This document shows positions 1 through 8,178 of a DNA stretch of 13,756 nt, piece by piece. The notes under the pieces were generated by a model. It was not told the DNA's origin. It saw only the letters and a list, made by a program, of their open reading frames with translations, and did no database searches. The stretch's first letter is position 1. The number at the start of each line of letters is the position of its first letter. Made by a program: the position numbers and the translations under genes. This stretch comes from Thiotrichaceae bacterium. GTDB lineage: Bacteria > Pseudomonadota > Gammaproteobacteria > Thiotrichales > Thiotrichaceae. The DNA lies in assembly GCA_024762625.1 (NCBI GenBank), contig JANTHA010000025.1:1-13756 (forward strand), in the 5' to 3' direction.

Positions 1-73
1 GGCCCTTTTGATTATGCAGGGATAAATCCAGCATGGCGGTTACGGCATAACGACCTTTTGTAGTCAGTTTCAT
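1..73 (-). CDS. iscR: IscR, Rrf2-family iron-sulfur cluster regulator (N-terminal fragment)
   Basis: Only the first 24 codons are inside the window; the gene runs off the left edge. Read on the minus strand from the ATG at 73, the product begins MKLTTKGRYAVTAMLDLSLH, the characteristic start of IscR, which opens the winged-helix DNA-binding domain. IscR is known to bind a [2Fe-2S] cluster and to repress its own isc operon when clusters are plentiful. The neighbour cysE lies upstream in the same direction, a pairing known from other gammaproteobacteria in which serine acetyltransferase feeds cysteine, the sulfur donor for IscS. The promoter just upstream carries an IscR-type box. The cluster-ligating cysteines and the rest of the isc operon cannot be seen. 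Confidence 0.93.
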   Translation of the reverse strand, partial: MKLTTKGRYAVTAMLDLSLHNQKG

Positions 74-157
74 GGTTTTCTCTTGGTTTGAACTTTGTTA
101 ATGAATCCGGGGTTTATTTCTATATCAGAAAATACTAATACATACTGATTGACTGGG

Positions 158-190
158 ATACTAGAATACCTGATAAAGACAGTCAAGTAT
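158..190 (-). promoter_or_regulatory. iscR promoter overlapped by an IscR type 1 box
   Basis: On the minus strand a sigma70 promoter reads TTGACT (181-186), a 17-base spacer, then TAGTAT (158-163). A 25-base stretch at 166-190 matches the IscR type 1 consensus ATASYYGACT-N5-AGTCRRSTAT: the left arm ATACTTGACT is a perfect match and the right arm TATCAGGTAT differs only in its first two bases. The box covers the -35 and most of the spacer, so bound IscR would block RNA polymerase, as in the known autorepression of E. coli iscR. The function is inferred from this match. Confidence 0.75.
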
Positions 191-240
191 TATCACGAAC
201 TGTGTTCTTATTCTTTTAATACATGGATTATGTTGCCTGC

Positions 241-1065
241 TTACTTCTCTTGCTGTTTATTGACAGACTCCGATTTTTTCCCGTAACCTTGCTCAGAACC
301 TTGCTCAGAACTGTCTGCGCTGCATTCATCCAGCTCTGCGTCTTTTAACTCCGGCAACGGCTCAATATCGAACTCGCCGCCCATGCGTTTTAACTGGGCG
401 CACATTCTTTCCATGCGCTCATCCATCTTGTGGATATGATCCAGCATGCGATTTATTGTATTAGCAACAGGATCAGGCATATCCTCGGTCGCGCCATAGG
501 CGTCAAAGCCCATCTTGTTAGCGATTTTTTCGCGTTTGTCCTGAATATCATCGCGGCGCACCACTTCCCTGCCCGGTACGCCGATTACGGTTGCATTCGC
601 CGGCACCTCCTTGACCACCACGGCATTGGAGCCCACGCGAACGCCTTCATGCAGCGTGATCGGCCCGAGAATCTTGGCGCCAGCGCCAATCACCACATTA
701 TTCTTCAGCGTTGGATGACGTTTGCCGGGCTTCCAGCTGGTGCCGCCTAGCGTAACGCCATGGTAGAGCGAACAATCATCGCCAATCTCGGCTGTTTCCC
801 CAATCACCACACCCATGCCATGGTCAATAAAAAAGCGCCGACCAATCACTGCGCCCGGGTGAATCTCAATACCGGTAAACAAACGCGCCACGTTCGACAA
901 CACCCTCGCCAACCACTTGAACCCCTGATTCCATAAGGCATGGCTAAAACGATGCATAATAATCGCATGCACGCCCGGATAAGTGGTAATAATCTCAAAT
1001 GTATTGCGCGCCGCTGGATCGCGATCCAGCACACAGGAAATGTCTTCTTTGATATGTTTAAACAT
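241..1065 (-). CDS. cysE: Serine O-acetyltransferase
   Basis: The product transfers acetyl from acetyl-CoA to L-serine, giving O-acetylserine for cysteine synthesis. The 274-residue protein has the left-handed beta-helix typical of the family: the active-site stretch [18 protein letters not shown] lies at about residues 75-92, [11 protein letters not shown] at 101-111, and the coil ends with the GVPGR motif near 162-166. It lacks most of the N-terminal helical domain of E. coli CysE and starts close to the [10 protein letters not shown] segment. It instead has a charged tail of roughly 75 residues (after about 200) rich in Met, Glu, Lys and Ser, with a helical [17 protein letters not shown] part and a short SEQG duplication. 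It lies upstream of iscR in the same direction, 167 bases away, and diverges from dapC across 72 bases. No strong ribosome binding site precedes the ATG; the start is supported by homology with other short CysE proteins. Confidence 0.93.
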   Translation of the reverse strand: MFKHIKEDISCVLDRDPAARNTFEIITTYPGVHAIIMHRFSHALWNQGFKWLARVLSNVARLFTGIEIHPGAVIGRRFFIDHGMGVVIGETAEIGDDCSLYHGVTLGGTSWKPGKRHPTLKNNVVIGAGAKILGPITLHEGVRVGSNAVVVKEVPANATVIGVPGREVVRRDDIQDKREKIANKMGFDAYGATEDMPDPVANTINRMLDHIHKMDERMERMCAQLKRMGGEFDIEPLPELKDAELDECSADSSEQGSEQGYGKKSESVNKQQEK

Positions 1066-1137
1066 GGGCGGGGATTCTATCTTATTTTAGGGAGAACGAA
1101 TATACTAACGCGTTTTGATAATTTCGGCATTTCAAGA

Positions 1138-2343
1138 ATGAACCCCAAGCTGGCCAGACTACAACCCTATCCTTTCCAGAAAATCGCCAGCCTCATGAAA
1201 GGCGTCGCGGCGGCTGACAAGCCGTTGATTTCATTTGCTATAGGCGAACCCAAACATCCGACGCCCGACATTATACTTGAGGCAATGCGCAACCATATCG
1301 CCGGACTCGCCAACTATCCACTCACCAAAGGCGATGCGGTATTACGCAAAACCATTGCCGACTGGCTCACCCGGCGATTCAATCTGCCCGATACCGCGCT
1401 TGACCCTGACAAACACATCCTTCCCGTTAACGGCACACGCGAAGCCTTATTCGCCTTTGCGCAGGCCGTGATAGATGCAGATAAAACCCGGCCACAGTTA
1501 TTAATGCCCAACCCCTTTTACCAGATATATGAAGGCGCAGCGTTTCTCTCCGGAGCCGAACCCGTCTACCTGCCCTGCACGCCCGAAACCGGCTTTAACC
1601 CGGATTTTGATTCAGTGTCTGTTGCGACCTGGGACAACTGCCAGCTGATTTATTTATGCAGTCCCGGCAACCCGACCGGTGCAGTCGTCCCTGAAGATCA
1701 GATTTTAAAGCTACTGGAGCTGGCCGAAAAGCATGATTTCATCATCGCCAGCGACGAATGCTATTCCGAAATCTATTTTGATGAAGCTAATCTGCCCGTA
1801 GGACTACTCGAAGTTGCGGCAAAAGCAGGCAATACCGCGTTCAGACGCTGCATGGTGTTCCACAGCCTGTCGAAACGCTCCAATGCGCCGGGGCTGCGCT
1901 CCGGTTTTGTCGCCGGCGACGCCGCCATTATTGAAAAATTCCTACTCTACCGCACCTACCACGGCTGCGCCATGCCCCCGCCGACGCAGGCCGCCAGCAT
2001 CGTCGCCTGGAATGATGAAAACCATGTCCTTGATAACCGCAAGCAATATCGCGAAAAATTCGACGCCGTGCTGGACATTCTTGCGCCCGTAATGAATGTA
2101 CAAAAACCCGAAGCTGGTTTTTACCTTTGGGCGGGGCTGGACGGACTGGGAATGGATGACGAGACATTCACCCGCGAAATCTACTCAGCACAACACATCA
2201 AGGTGGTGCCGGGCAGTTATTTATCCCGCGAGGTCAACGGCCTCAACCCCGGTAAAAACCGCATTCGCATGGCGCTGGTGGCGACGCTGGATGAATGCAT
2301 CGAAGGCGCTAACAGGATTAAAGCCTATATCAACGCCATCTAA
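1138..2343 (+). CDS. dapC: N-succinyldiaminopimelate aminotransferase (DapC type)
   Basis: This is a PLP-dependent class I/II aminotransferase that converts N-succinyl-2-amino-6-ketopimelate to N-succinyl-LL-diaminopimelate in the lysine/peptidoglycan branch. The 401-residue product starts MNPKLARLQPYPF, a typical DapC beginning, so the ATG at 1138 is preferred even though the frame stays open upstream to 940. Visible motifs are GEP (36-38), the CSPGNPTG cofactor/substrate segment (174-181, Asn178), SDECYSEIY (205-213, with Asp206 and Tyr209 expected to contact PLP), the Schiff-base lysine in SLSKRSNAPGLRSGF (Lys246) and a C-terminal NRIRMAL arginine segment. It diverges from cysE and converges on lhr with 18 bases between the stops. 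Two dapD genes, encoding the preceding enzyme of the pathway, lie about 6-8 kb downstream. A general aspartate-type aminotransferase is the alternative, but the N-terminal signature favours DapC. Confidence 0.88.
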   Translation: MNPKLARLQPYPFQKIASLMKGVAAADKPLISFAIGEPKHPTPDIILEAMRNHIAGLANYPLTKGDAVLRKTIADWLTRRFNLPDTALDPDKHILPVNGTREALFAFAQAVIDADKTRPQLLMPNPFYQIYEGAAFLSGAEPVYLPCTPETGFNPDFDSVSVATWDNCQLIYLCSPGNPTGAVVPEDQILKLLELAEKHDFIIASDECYSEIYFDEANLPVGLLEVAAKAGNTAFRRCMVFHSLSKRSNAPGLRSGFVAGDAAIIEKFLLYRTYHGCAMPPPTQAASIVAWNDENHVLDNRKQYREKFDAVLDILAPVMNVQKPEAGFYLWAGLDGLGMDDETFTREIYSAQHIKVVPGSYLSREVNGLNPGKNRIRMALVATLDECIEGANRIKAYINAI

Positions 2344-2361
2344 AGACTATATCTACGCCAT
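2325..2361 (+). repeat. Tandem duplication across the dapC stop codon
   Basis: The 15-base unit CTATATCaACGCCAT at 2325-2339 recurs as CTATATCtACGCCAT at 2347-2361 with a 22-base period and 14 of 15 identities. Each copy is followed by YTAA, giving the dapC stop after the first copy and, read on the other strand, the lhr stop after the second. It looks like a small tandem duplication that now forms the whole gap between the two convergent genes. Confidence 0.7.
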
Positions 2362-5300
2362 TTAATGCGGAAAAACCTGACGGCGCAGCTCAAGCTGTTG
2401 CTCCAGATCCAGCGACTCCAGGTAATGAATGCCTTGTTTGTCGATGGTGGCGATCGCCTTGCCCTGCTGATAAATCACGCGATGCGCAGCCGACGTCGGT
2501 AGTTTTGGTAGTTTTTCGCCGGATAATAAAACGCCTTGCAGATTGAGTGGATCAGCCGCGGAAATCACTACGGGTTTCTGATCGGTGCGGCTCTCCTTGC
2601 TGATTTTTCTGAGTCTGACGAGCGCTTCGGGCAAGGCGAACTGTTCTCCGCTTACGTCTTGAACAAAACGCCCGCCGCGAATTTCGCCGCGCGCCTCGAG
2701 TCGCCAGTAGATGCGCAACAACTCTCGCCAGGGCGGCAGACCGGTTTCACGATCCAGCGCCTTGCGAAACAGGACGCCATAACGCCGCAATAAACGCAAG
2801 GCGAGCAACTCTCTATCAGCCGCCTCCTCATCTTCGCCCTGGTCATTATCCTCGCTGCGTTCAATCAGGCTCCAGCGTCCGGCGTTGTCAAATGGCGAGA
2901 GACTACCGCCCGGCGCGCCGCGCCTGCCCGCATAACGCGGTCGCTTTGCAGCAGGCGTCGCCAGTGCGCGCAAACCGGCGAAGCTGTCCGCAGTCGCCAG
3001 CCCCCAGTTGACCAGTTCACCCAGCGCATCTTCAGTCTGAGTGCGCAACAGGCCGCTGCGCTTCACAATATCAGCAAAAAACAACGCGCCATATTGTTCA
3101 AGCACATCGGCAACGTTCGCTGCGTAGGCGCTAAGCGGCAAGGTCTTCCTGTCCGGTAATGGAAACAGTCTGCGCCAGTGTTGCTGATTTTCGCGCTGGA
3201 TAATGGCGATAGGCGAATGGGACACCGGCGCGCGCTTTTGTTTTTTCTCCCTGTTGTTGGCGGTAACGGGCGCACACAAACGCAACCAGCTGATGCGTCC
3301 TGTCAATGACAGGTTTTCCAGCATATCCGGCGTGTAGAGGCGAATCCTGGCTGGCAGTATTTCCTTCTCCCAGAGCGACGCCGCCACCGGGTAACCTTCC
3401 AGTTGCTGGAGTGTTCGATTGAGGCTTTCCAGCCCTTCGCCCTTGTCTGTCAGCCCCTGCCAGTCAAACAGAAAGCGTTGATAGTCGCTCAGGCTAACGG
3501 CTTCGATTTCACTGCGCAAACGCTTGATGGTTTGGCGGTGAATGCGCGCCAGCAAGCGGCGTTCGCACCACTGCGTCTCATCTGCATCCACGCTGAAACA
3601 ACCTCTAATCACAAATCCTTCCTGTTCCAGCGCGAGTAAGGCGTTATCAACAACATTGTTTGACTGTTCCGTCATACCGAGTGAGCTGGCCAGTTGATCC
3701 GCCGTTACCGGTCCAAGACCTTCCAGCCGGCTGCGCAGTATTTCACGCAGCGCGTCTTCTGGCTGCAAATTGTTGGGCGGTTTCAAGGGCTTGACCACAG
3801 GCTCCATTTTGATGTCTGGAAACACACTCAAAAACTCATGCAAACGCTCGGTCGCCGCCCAGACCGGCTGAGCATCACCCAGCTGCAAACAGACAGCGCG
3901 ACCGCTTTGTTTTAATTGCTCGAATTCGCTTTGCCAGGAAATCCCCAGCGCATCATGCAGATTGCCGCGTTCGCCTTCCCCGACTGTGATAAAAGCCAGA
4001 ATCATCAACGCATCATGCAACTCATCCGCATCGCGCACCTGCGGCCAGGCTTGACGACACACTGCGTCAATCGCGGCCTGATCCAGTCTCGCCAGATCCT
4101 GTGCATCCACCGGGTCGAGAAAACTGCGGCTTTGCACCGCCATGGTGCGCCGTTCTTCAGCAGGCGCATCATCCAGAAAAGCGTAGGGTTTGGCGGTGAT
4201 CACTTCAGCAGCGAGCGGCGATGGCGTCGTCAGGTCGCAGGCGCTAACCTGTATTGCGCCCTGCTCCATAGCGCTTAACAGCGCTTCAAGACCCTCAACA
4301 TCCATGGTTTCATGAAGACAATCGCGCAATGTCTGCCTGATCAATGGATGATCGGGCACTTCGCGGTCGCCCTCTATATTTTCACCACAGGCGATCTGCT
4401 CCGGGAACAGCAGCGCCACCAGATCTTCCGCATCGGAGCGCTGAAAATACGGCGGATTACGCCTGCCTGCGCGAAACCGCTGCACTGCAAGCGCAATGGT
4501 GGCGTTCCAGCGCCAGCGAGTTGGAAACATTGGCGCAGCAAGCAAGGCCTGAATCAACACCTCGCGCACTGTCTTCGGGTTCAGATAACGCGCCACCTCC
4601 ATCATCGGAAAGCTATGCGTAGAGGACAAGGACAGCACAATCGCATCTTCCAGAGCCGCCGCCTGCAACTCAAAATTGAACTTGCGACAAAAGCGCTTTC
4701 TCAACGCCAGCCCCCAGGCGCGATTGAGCCGCGACCCAAACGGCGAATGCACGACAAAATGCATATCGCCAACCTCGTCAAAAAAGCGCTCAAAGACGAT
4801 GTGTTTCTGGGTGGGAATCAAACCCAGCGCAGCATTGGTCGCGGCCAGATAAGTCGCCAGCTGATCCGCCGCATCGGTAGACAGTTTGTATTCCTGTTGC
4901 AGCCAATCGCGGGTCTGTTCCCGGCTGTGAGTCTCAAGATGCTTATCTACTGCTGCGCGCAAATCCGAAACCGCTCTGGACAGTTCATCGCTGCGACCCG
5001 GCGCTTCGCCAACCCAGAATGGAATATTGGGCGGCTGACCCTTTGCATCTTCCACCAGCAATTTGCCGGTTTCGCTTTTGAGGATGCGGTAGGAGGCATT
5101 GCCGAGCTGAAAAATATCGCCCGGCATGCTTTCAAAGGCGAAATCCTCGCCCACGCTGCCGATGCGCAAGCCTTCCGGCTGTAAAATCACATCACAATCA
5201 AACTGATCCGGTATCGCGCCGCCATTGGTGATCGCCATCAGACGCGCATTGCGTCGCGCGCGCACCTTGCGGTTCACTGCATCCAGATGAAGATAGGCTG

Positions 5301-6705
5301 CTCGCCGACCGCGCCGCGTCGAATAACCTTCAGCGAGCATGCTCACGATCTCCTCAAATTGCGTCATTGACAGTTCGCGGTAGGGCCAGGCGCGAGTGAA
5401 CGCATTGTAAAGCGCATCAAGCTCCCAGTCCGCAGCGCTGACTTCGGCGACAATCTGCTGCGCCAGCACATCCAGCGGTTGACGCGGAATGATAATGCGA
5501 TCCAGCTCGCCCGCTTCGGCGGCTTGTAACAAGGCGGTAGATTCCACCAGTTCATCGCGGCTCAAGGGAAACAGACGACCTTTAGGCGTTGCGCCGATGG
5601 CGTGGCCGGAACGACCCACGCGCTGCAAAAAGGCGGCAATGGATCGTGGCGAACCCAGCTGGCAAACCAGATCAATCTCGCCAATATCAATACCCAGCTC
5701 CAGCGAGGCAGTCGCCACAAGGCATTGCAATTTCCCCTGTTTGAGCTGTTGTTCCGCCTGCAGACGACGTTCTTTGGACATGCTGCCATGATGCGCCATC
5801 ACCGCTTCTGTGCCGAGACGCTCGCCAAGATGGCGCGTCACGCGCTCCGCGAGACGTCGGGTATTCACGAAGACCAGCGTGGTGCGATGGCTCTGAACCA
5901 GATGCTCCAGCGTATTGTAAAGCTCTGCCCATACCTCGTTAGCCATCACCGCCTCAAGCGGCGATTGCGGTACAATCAGGCCCAGGTCGCGTTGCCTCAC
6001 ATGACCCGTATCTATAATCTCGCAATCCTGAGTCGCTTTTCCGAGCAGAAAATTCGCCATCAGCTCAATCGGTTTCTGGGTAGCGGACAGTCCGATGCGC
6101 TGCAACTGTCTTCCATGACTTTGTTTTTCAACCAGCGCCTGCAGACGCTCCAGCGACAGGGTCAGATGCGAGCCGCGCTTATTGCCCGCAAGCGCATGGA
6201 TCTCATCCACAATCACCGTGTTAACCTTAGCGAGCAATTTACGACCCGATTCTGATGTCAACAGGATATAAACCGATTCCGGCGTTGTCACCAGAATGTG
6301 CGGCGGCGTCTGGATCGCTTTACGGCGCTCGGCTTGTGGAGTATCTCCGGTGCGCACCCAGGCGCGTATTTCCACATCGGATATACCCTGTTCCAGGAGC
6401 TTGTCGCGAATGCCCTGCAAAGGCTTTTGCAGGTTAATCTGGATATCGTTGGAAAGCGCCTTTAACGGCGAAATATAGAGGACGCGCGTCTCATCCGGCA
6501 GCGGCGTTTGCAAGCCCTCTTTAAGCAATCGGTCGATGCTTGCCAGAAAGGCCGCAAGCGTCTTGCCCGAACCCGTCGGCGCAGCCAGCAGGGTATGCTT
6601 CCCATCCACAATGGAGCGCCAGGCCTGTTGCTGTACATCGGTGGGCGCAGTGAAAGCAACCTTAAACCAGGCTCGCGTGGCGGGGTGAAACGAAGACAAA
6701 GGCAT
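2362..6705 (-). CDS. lhr: Large ATP-dependent helicase Lhr
   Basis: This is a superfamily 2 DNA/RNA helicase of the Lhr (large helicase-related) family, 1447 residues, close in size to E. coli Lhr (about 1538). The order of motifs is intact: a Q-motif-like FTAPTDVQQQAW near 18-29, Walker A APTGSGKT (42-49), PLKALSND near 80-87, DEIH Walker B (167-170), LSAT motif III (206-209), VATASLELGIDIG near 330-342 and QRVGRSGH motif VI (361-368). The winged-helix and Lhr-specific core follow, then a long C-terminal extension with acidic stretches, as expected for full-length Lhr rather than the short core form. Lhr proteins are 3'-5' translocases linked to DNA repair. The gene is monocistronic here, converging on dapC. 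No good Shine-Dalgarno is visible before the ATG at 6705, but the start agrees with the family N-terminus (FHPATRAWF). Confidence 0.95.
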   Translation of the reverse strand: MPLSSFHPATRAWFKVAFTAPTDVQQQAWRSIVDGKHTLLAAPTGSGKTLAAFLASIDRLLKEGLQTPLPDETRVLYISPLKALSNDIQINLQKPLQGIRDKLLEQGISDVEIRAWVRTGDTPQAERRKAIQTPPHILVTTPESVYILLTSESGRKLLAKVNTVIVDEIHALAGNKRGSHLTLSLERLQALVEKQSHGRQLQRIGLSATQKPIELMANFLLGKATQDCEIIDTGHVRQRDLGLIVPQSPLEAVMANEVWAELYNTLEHLVQSHRTTLVFVNTRRLAERVTRHLGERLGTEAVMAHHGSMSKERRLQAEQQLKQGKLQCLVATASLELGIDIGEIDLVCQLGSPRSIAAFLQRVGRSGHAIGATPKGRLFPLSRDELVESTALLQAAEAGELDRIIIPRQPLDVLAQQIVAEVSAADWELDALYNAFTRAWPYRELSMTQFEEIVSMLAEGYSTRRGRRAAYLHLDAVNRKVRARRNARLMAITNGGAIPDQFDCDVILQPEGLRIGSVGEDFAFESMPGDIFQLGNASYRILKSETGKLLVEDAKGQPPNIPFWVGEAPGRSDELSRAVSDLRAAVDKHLETHSREQTRDWLQQEYKLSTDAADQLATYLAATNAALGLIPTQKHIVFERFFDEVGDMHFVVHSPFGSRLNRAWGLALRKRFCRKFNFELQAAALEDAIVLSLSSTHSFPMMEVARYLNPKTVREVLIQALLAAPMFPTRWRWNATIALAVQRFRAGRRNPPYFQRSDAEDLVALLFPEQIACGENIEGDREVPDHPLIRQTLRDCLHETMDVEGLEALLSAMEQGAIQVSACDLTTPSPLAAEVITAKPYAFLDDAPAEERRTMAVQSRSFLDPVDAQDLARLDQAAIDAVCRQAWPQVRDADELHDALMILAFITVGEGERGNLHDALGISWQSEFEQLKQSGRAVCLQLGDAQPVWAATERLHEFLSVFPDIKMEPVVKPLKPPNNLQPEDALREILRSRLEGLGPVTADQLASSLGMTEQSNNVVDNALLALEQEGFVIRGCFSVDADETQWCERRLLARIHRQTIKRLRSEIEAVSLSDYQRFLFDWQGLTDKGEGLESLNRTLQQLEGYPVAASLWEKEILPARIRLYTPDMLENLSLTGRISWLRLCAPVTANNREKKQKRAPVSHSPIAIIQRENQQHWRRLFPLPDRKTLPLSAYAANVADVLEQYGALFFADIVKRSGLLRTQTEDALGELVNWGLATADSFAGLRALATPAAKRPRYAGRRGAPGGSLSPFDNAGRWSLIERSEDNDQGEDEEAADRELLALRLLRRYGVLFRKALDRETGLPPWRELLRIYWRLEARGEIRGGRFVQDVSGEQFALPEALVRLRKISKESRTDQKPVVISAADPLNLQGVLLSGEKLPKLPTSAAHRVIYQQGKAIATIDKQGIHYLESLDLEQQLELRRQVFPH

Positions 6706-6879
6706 GAACAGAGTTTAACTTATTTCTGCTTTTTTATCCGCCGGTTTTAATTACCTGTACCACGTCCATCCTGGTCAAATAAAAATATCAGTCAGTCCTC
6801 AATGTCGGTGAATTAAGACTAATTAGATCTGTAAGACCAGCTAAGCAAATCCATATTGGAGGCTATGCGCCGTTATTTG

Positions 6880-6960
6880 AAATGGCTACCGGCCTTCGCC
6901 GGCATGACGTTTCTCTTAACTTTCCGGTATTGAGTCAGACCCGCCTGCGCAACAGGCGGG
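6880..6960. repeat. Short REP-like hairpins downstream of the DUF2852-like gene
   Basis: Two stem-loops sit in the 274-base gap between lhr and the DUF2852-like gene. The first, CCGGC-CTTC-GCCGG (6889-6902), lies inside GGCTACCGGCCTTCGCCGG followed by CATGAC, a form seen in many dispersed gammaproteobacterial repeats. The second, CCCGCCTG-CGCAA-CAGGCGGG (6940-6960), has an 8-base perfect stem. On the minus strand it would lie just after the stop of the DUF2852-like gene, but no U-run follows, so it is a poor intrinsic terminator. I see no gene in this gap. Confidence 0.45.
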
Positions 6961-6979
6961 AAAACGTGGAAAGAGAATA

Positions 6980-7423
6980 TCACGAAGCATCCGAGTCCGG
7001 CTTATTCGACATGAACTCCCGGAATTCCTTTTCATCGGCACGTCGTTTTGCTTCGGAACGAAATTCACTGAAGCGTTGCGCGCGATTTTTGATTTCTTCC
7101 TTTATTTCCCGGATACGGTCATACTGGGTCTGCTGAAATTCCTCAAAGACTGAATTGCCCGTTTGCCCGGCTTCACAGCGACAACTGCGGCTTTTGAAGC
7201 CATTCCATTTATCCCTGATAGCTTCAGGTAAATCACGCACATCGCGCCCGCTGATATTCCAGTACAACAGGAATAAACCCAGCGGCCAGAACGCCACAAA
7301 ACCAATGACCATCGCAGCAATATTTAATCCCGACCAGTTTCCTGTAGCGCAGCAAGCGCCTCCTCCGCCAAAGTGATGATTCGACTTATGGCCTTTGTTA
7401 ACAGAACCGTTTGAACAAGACAT
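6980..7423 (-). CDS. DUF2852-like small membrane protein
   Basis: The 147-residue protein starts MSCSNGSVNKGHKSNHHF; the ATG at 7423 is chosen because AAGGTG stands 6 bases upstream, although the frame is open to 7489. The N-terminus is Cys/His/Gly rich (HHFGGGGACC). One transmembrane helix follows at about 32-55 (LNIAAMVIGFVAFWPLGLFLLYWN), matching the FWPLG hallmark I associate with DUF2852. The last third (about 93-140) is strongly charged and probably forms a coiled coil (EEFQQTQYDRIREIKEEIKN). The molecular role of this family is unknown. It diverges from a TetR regulator, and a palindromic operator lies between the gene starts, so regulation by that TetR protein is inferred. The family assignment is from memory of the motif. 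Confidence 0.72.
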   Translation of the reverse strand: MSCSNGSVNKGHKSNHHFGGGGACCATGNWSGLNIAAMVIGFVAFWPLGLFLLYWNISGRDVRDLPEAIRDKWNGFKSRSCRCEAGQTGNSVFEEFQQTQYDRIREIKEEIKNRAQRFSEFRSEAKRRADEKEFREFMSNKPDSDAS

Positions 7424-7446
7424 TGTTTTCACCTTAATTATTTCAA

Positions 7447-7475
7447 TTGACAAATGTGAACGTCGTTCACATAAT
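7447..7475 (+). promoter_or_regulatory. tetR promoter
   Basis: A consensus -35 TTGACA (7447-7452), a 17-base spacer and CATAAT (7470-7475) form a strong sigma70 promoter firing towards the TetR gene. The spacer is almost wholly filled by the operator palindrome described separately. Confidence 0.75.
7454..7472. promoter_or_regulatory. TetR-family operator O1
   Basis: ATGTGAACG-T-CGTTCACAT is a perfect 19-base palindrome. It lies between the -35 and -10 of the tetR promoter and over the predicted transcription start region of the divergent DUF2852-like gene, the classic place for a TetR-type autorepressor and divergent repressor. Confidence 0.75.
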
Positions 7476-7478
7476 AGT

Positions 7479-7506
7479 AATATACGCATTCGGATAAAAA
7501 AAGCAA
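7479..7506 (-). promoter_or_regulatory. Candidate promoter of the DUF2852-like gene
   Basis: On the minus strand TTGCTT (7501-7506), 16 bases, TATATT (7479-7484). Transcription would begin near 7472, directly over operator O1. An overlapping alternative -10, TATTAT at 7471-7476, cannot be excluded. Confidence 0.45.
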
Positions 7507-7521
7507 GACTTGAACCGAAAA

Positions 7522-7540
7522 AAGTTTACACTGTTCACAT
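7522..7540. promoter_or_regulatory. Second, degenerate operator O2 in the tetR leader
   Basis: AAGTTTACACTGTTCACAT matches the O1 palindrome at 13 of 19 positions. The right half GTTCACAT is perfect and the left half degenerate. The centres of O1 and O2 are 68 bases apart. O2 ends 16 bases before the chosen tetR start. Confidence 0.45.
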
Positions 7541-7556
7541 TTTTGGAATGGTTAAC

Positions 7557-8165
7557 ATGAAAAAAGTAAAAAAGCCCTATCACCACGGTAATCTGGCTGA
7601 ATCCCTGCTCGACGCCGTAGATCAACTCGCTACCTCGTTCGGACTGGAAGCCGTCACACTGCGCGGCTGCGCTAAACTGCTTGGCGTCTCACCTTCCTCC
7701 GCTTTTCGTCACTATGCTGATAAACGCGCCCTGTTAACCGCATTCGCTACGCGTGCGCTACTGCAATTATCAGACGCGATGCAACAGGCTAAAGAACAGG
7801 CGAAAATAGAAGGCGACGACCCCTTTTGCGCCGTCGGGCTGGCCTATATTAAATTTGCGCTCGACAAACCGGCCTTTTTCAGAGCCATGTGGCGTGAGGA
7901 GACCATTTACTGCAATGATGGCGCTTACAAAGCCGCTACGCGCAAACTGGCGGCGCATTTACAAGGCGGTTTTGCAGATACGCTGGAAGACAAGGATCCC
8001 GATAGCTTCAGCACTCAGGAATTGTTATCCTGGTCCTCGGTGCACGGACTCGCAAGTCTGTTTGTGGATGGACCTGTTGGCAAAGATGAAACAAAAAAAC
8101 AGAAATTGACGACAGCCAGGGAAATGATTGAAACCATGGCACCGGCGCTGGCGGTCAGGAAATAA
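7557..8165 (+). CDS. TetR/AcrR-family transcriptional regulator
   Basis: The 202-residue protein has an N-terminal TetR DNA-binding domain: MKKVKKPYHHGNLAESLLDA leads into a helix-turn-helix at about 33-53 (VTLRGCAKLLGVSPSSAFRHY) followed by the family's DKRALLTAF segment. The C-terminal ligand/dimer domain has the look of the WHG-type TetR C-domain (FFRAMWREE at about 107-115, later WSSVHGLASLFVDGP). The ATG at 7557 is preferred over that at 7548 because GGA stands 9 bases upstream, and the PYHHGNL start is typical of this subgroup; the frame remains open to 7395 but would then run through the promoter. The 19-base palindrome in its promoter and its divergent DUF2852-like neighbour suggest autoregulation and control of that gene. 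The inducer is unknown. Confidence 0.88.
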   Translation: MKKVKKPYHHGNLAESLLDAVDQLATSFGLEAVTLRGCAKLLGVSPSSAFRHYADKRALLTAFATRALLQLSDAMQQAKEQAKIEGDDPFCAVGLAYIKFALDKPAFFRAMWREETIYCNDGAYKAATRKLAAHLQGGFADTLEDKDPDSFSTQELLSWSSVHGLASLFVDGPVGKDETKKQKLTTAREMIETMAPALAVRK

Positions 8166-8178
8166 ACATTTTTCAGCA

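Noticed and set aside
940..1137. N-terminal extension of dapC by 66 codons
   Set aside because: It would overlap the start of cysE on the other strand, and the protein homology begins at MNPKLARLQPYPF (1138).
4312..5184. A 290-codon open frame on the plus strand inside lhr, and several shorter ones
   Set aside because: It lies opposite a strongly supported helicase frame, is rich in Arg/Gln/His in the manner of antisense translation, and has no recognisable domain.
7395..7556. Longer start for the TetR gene
   Set aside because: It would translate through the tetR promoter and operator; the TetR domain begins just after 7557 and a GGA motif supports that start.
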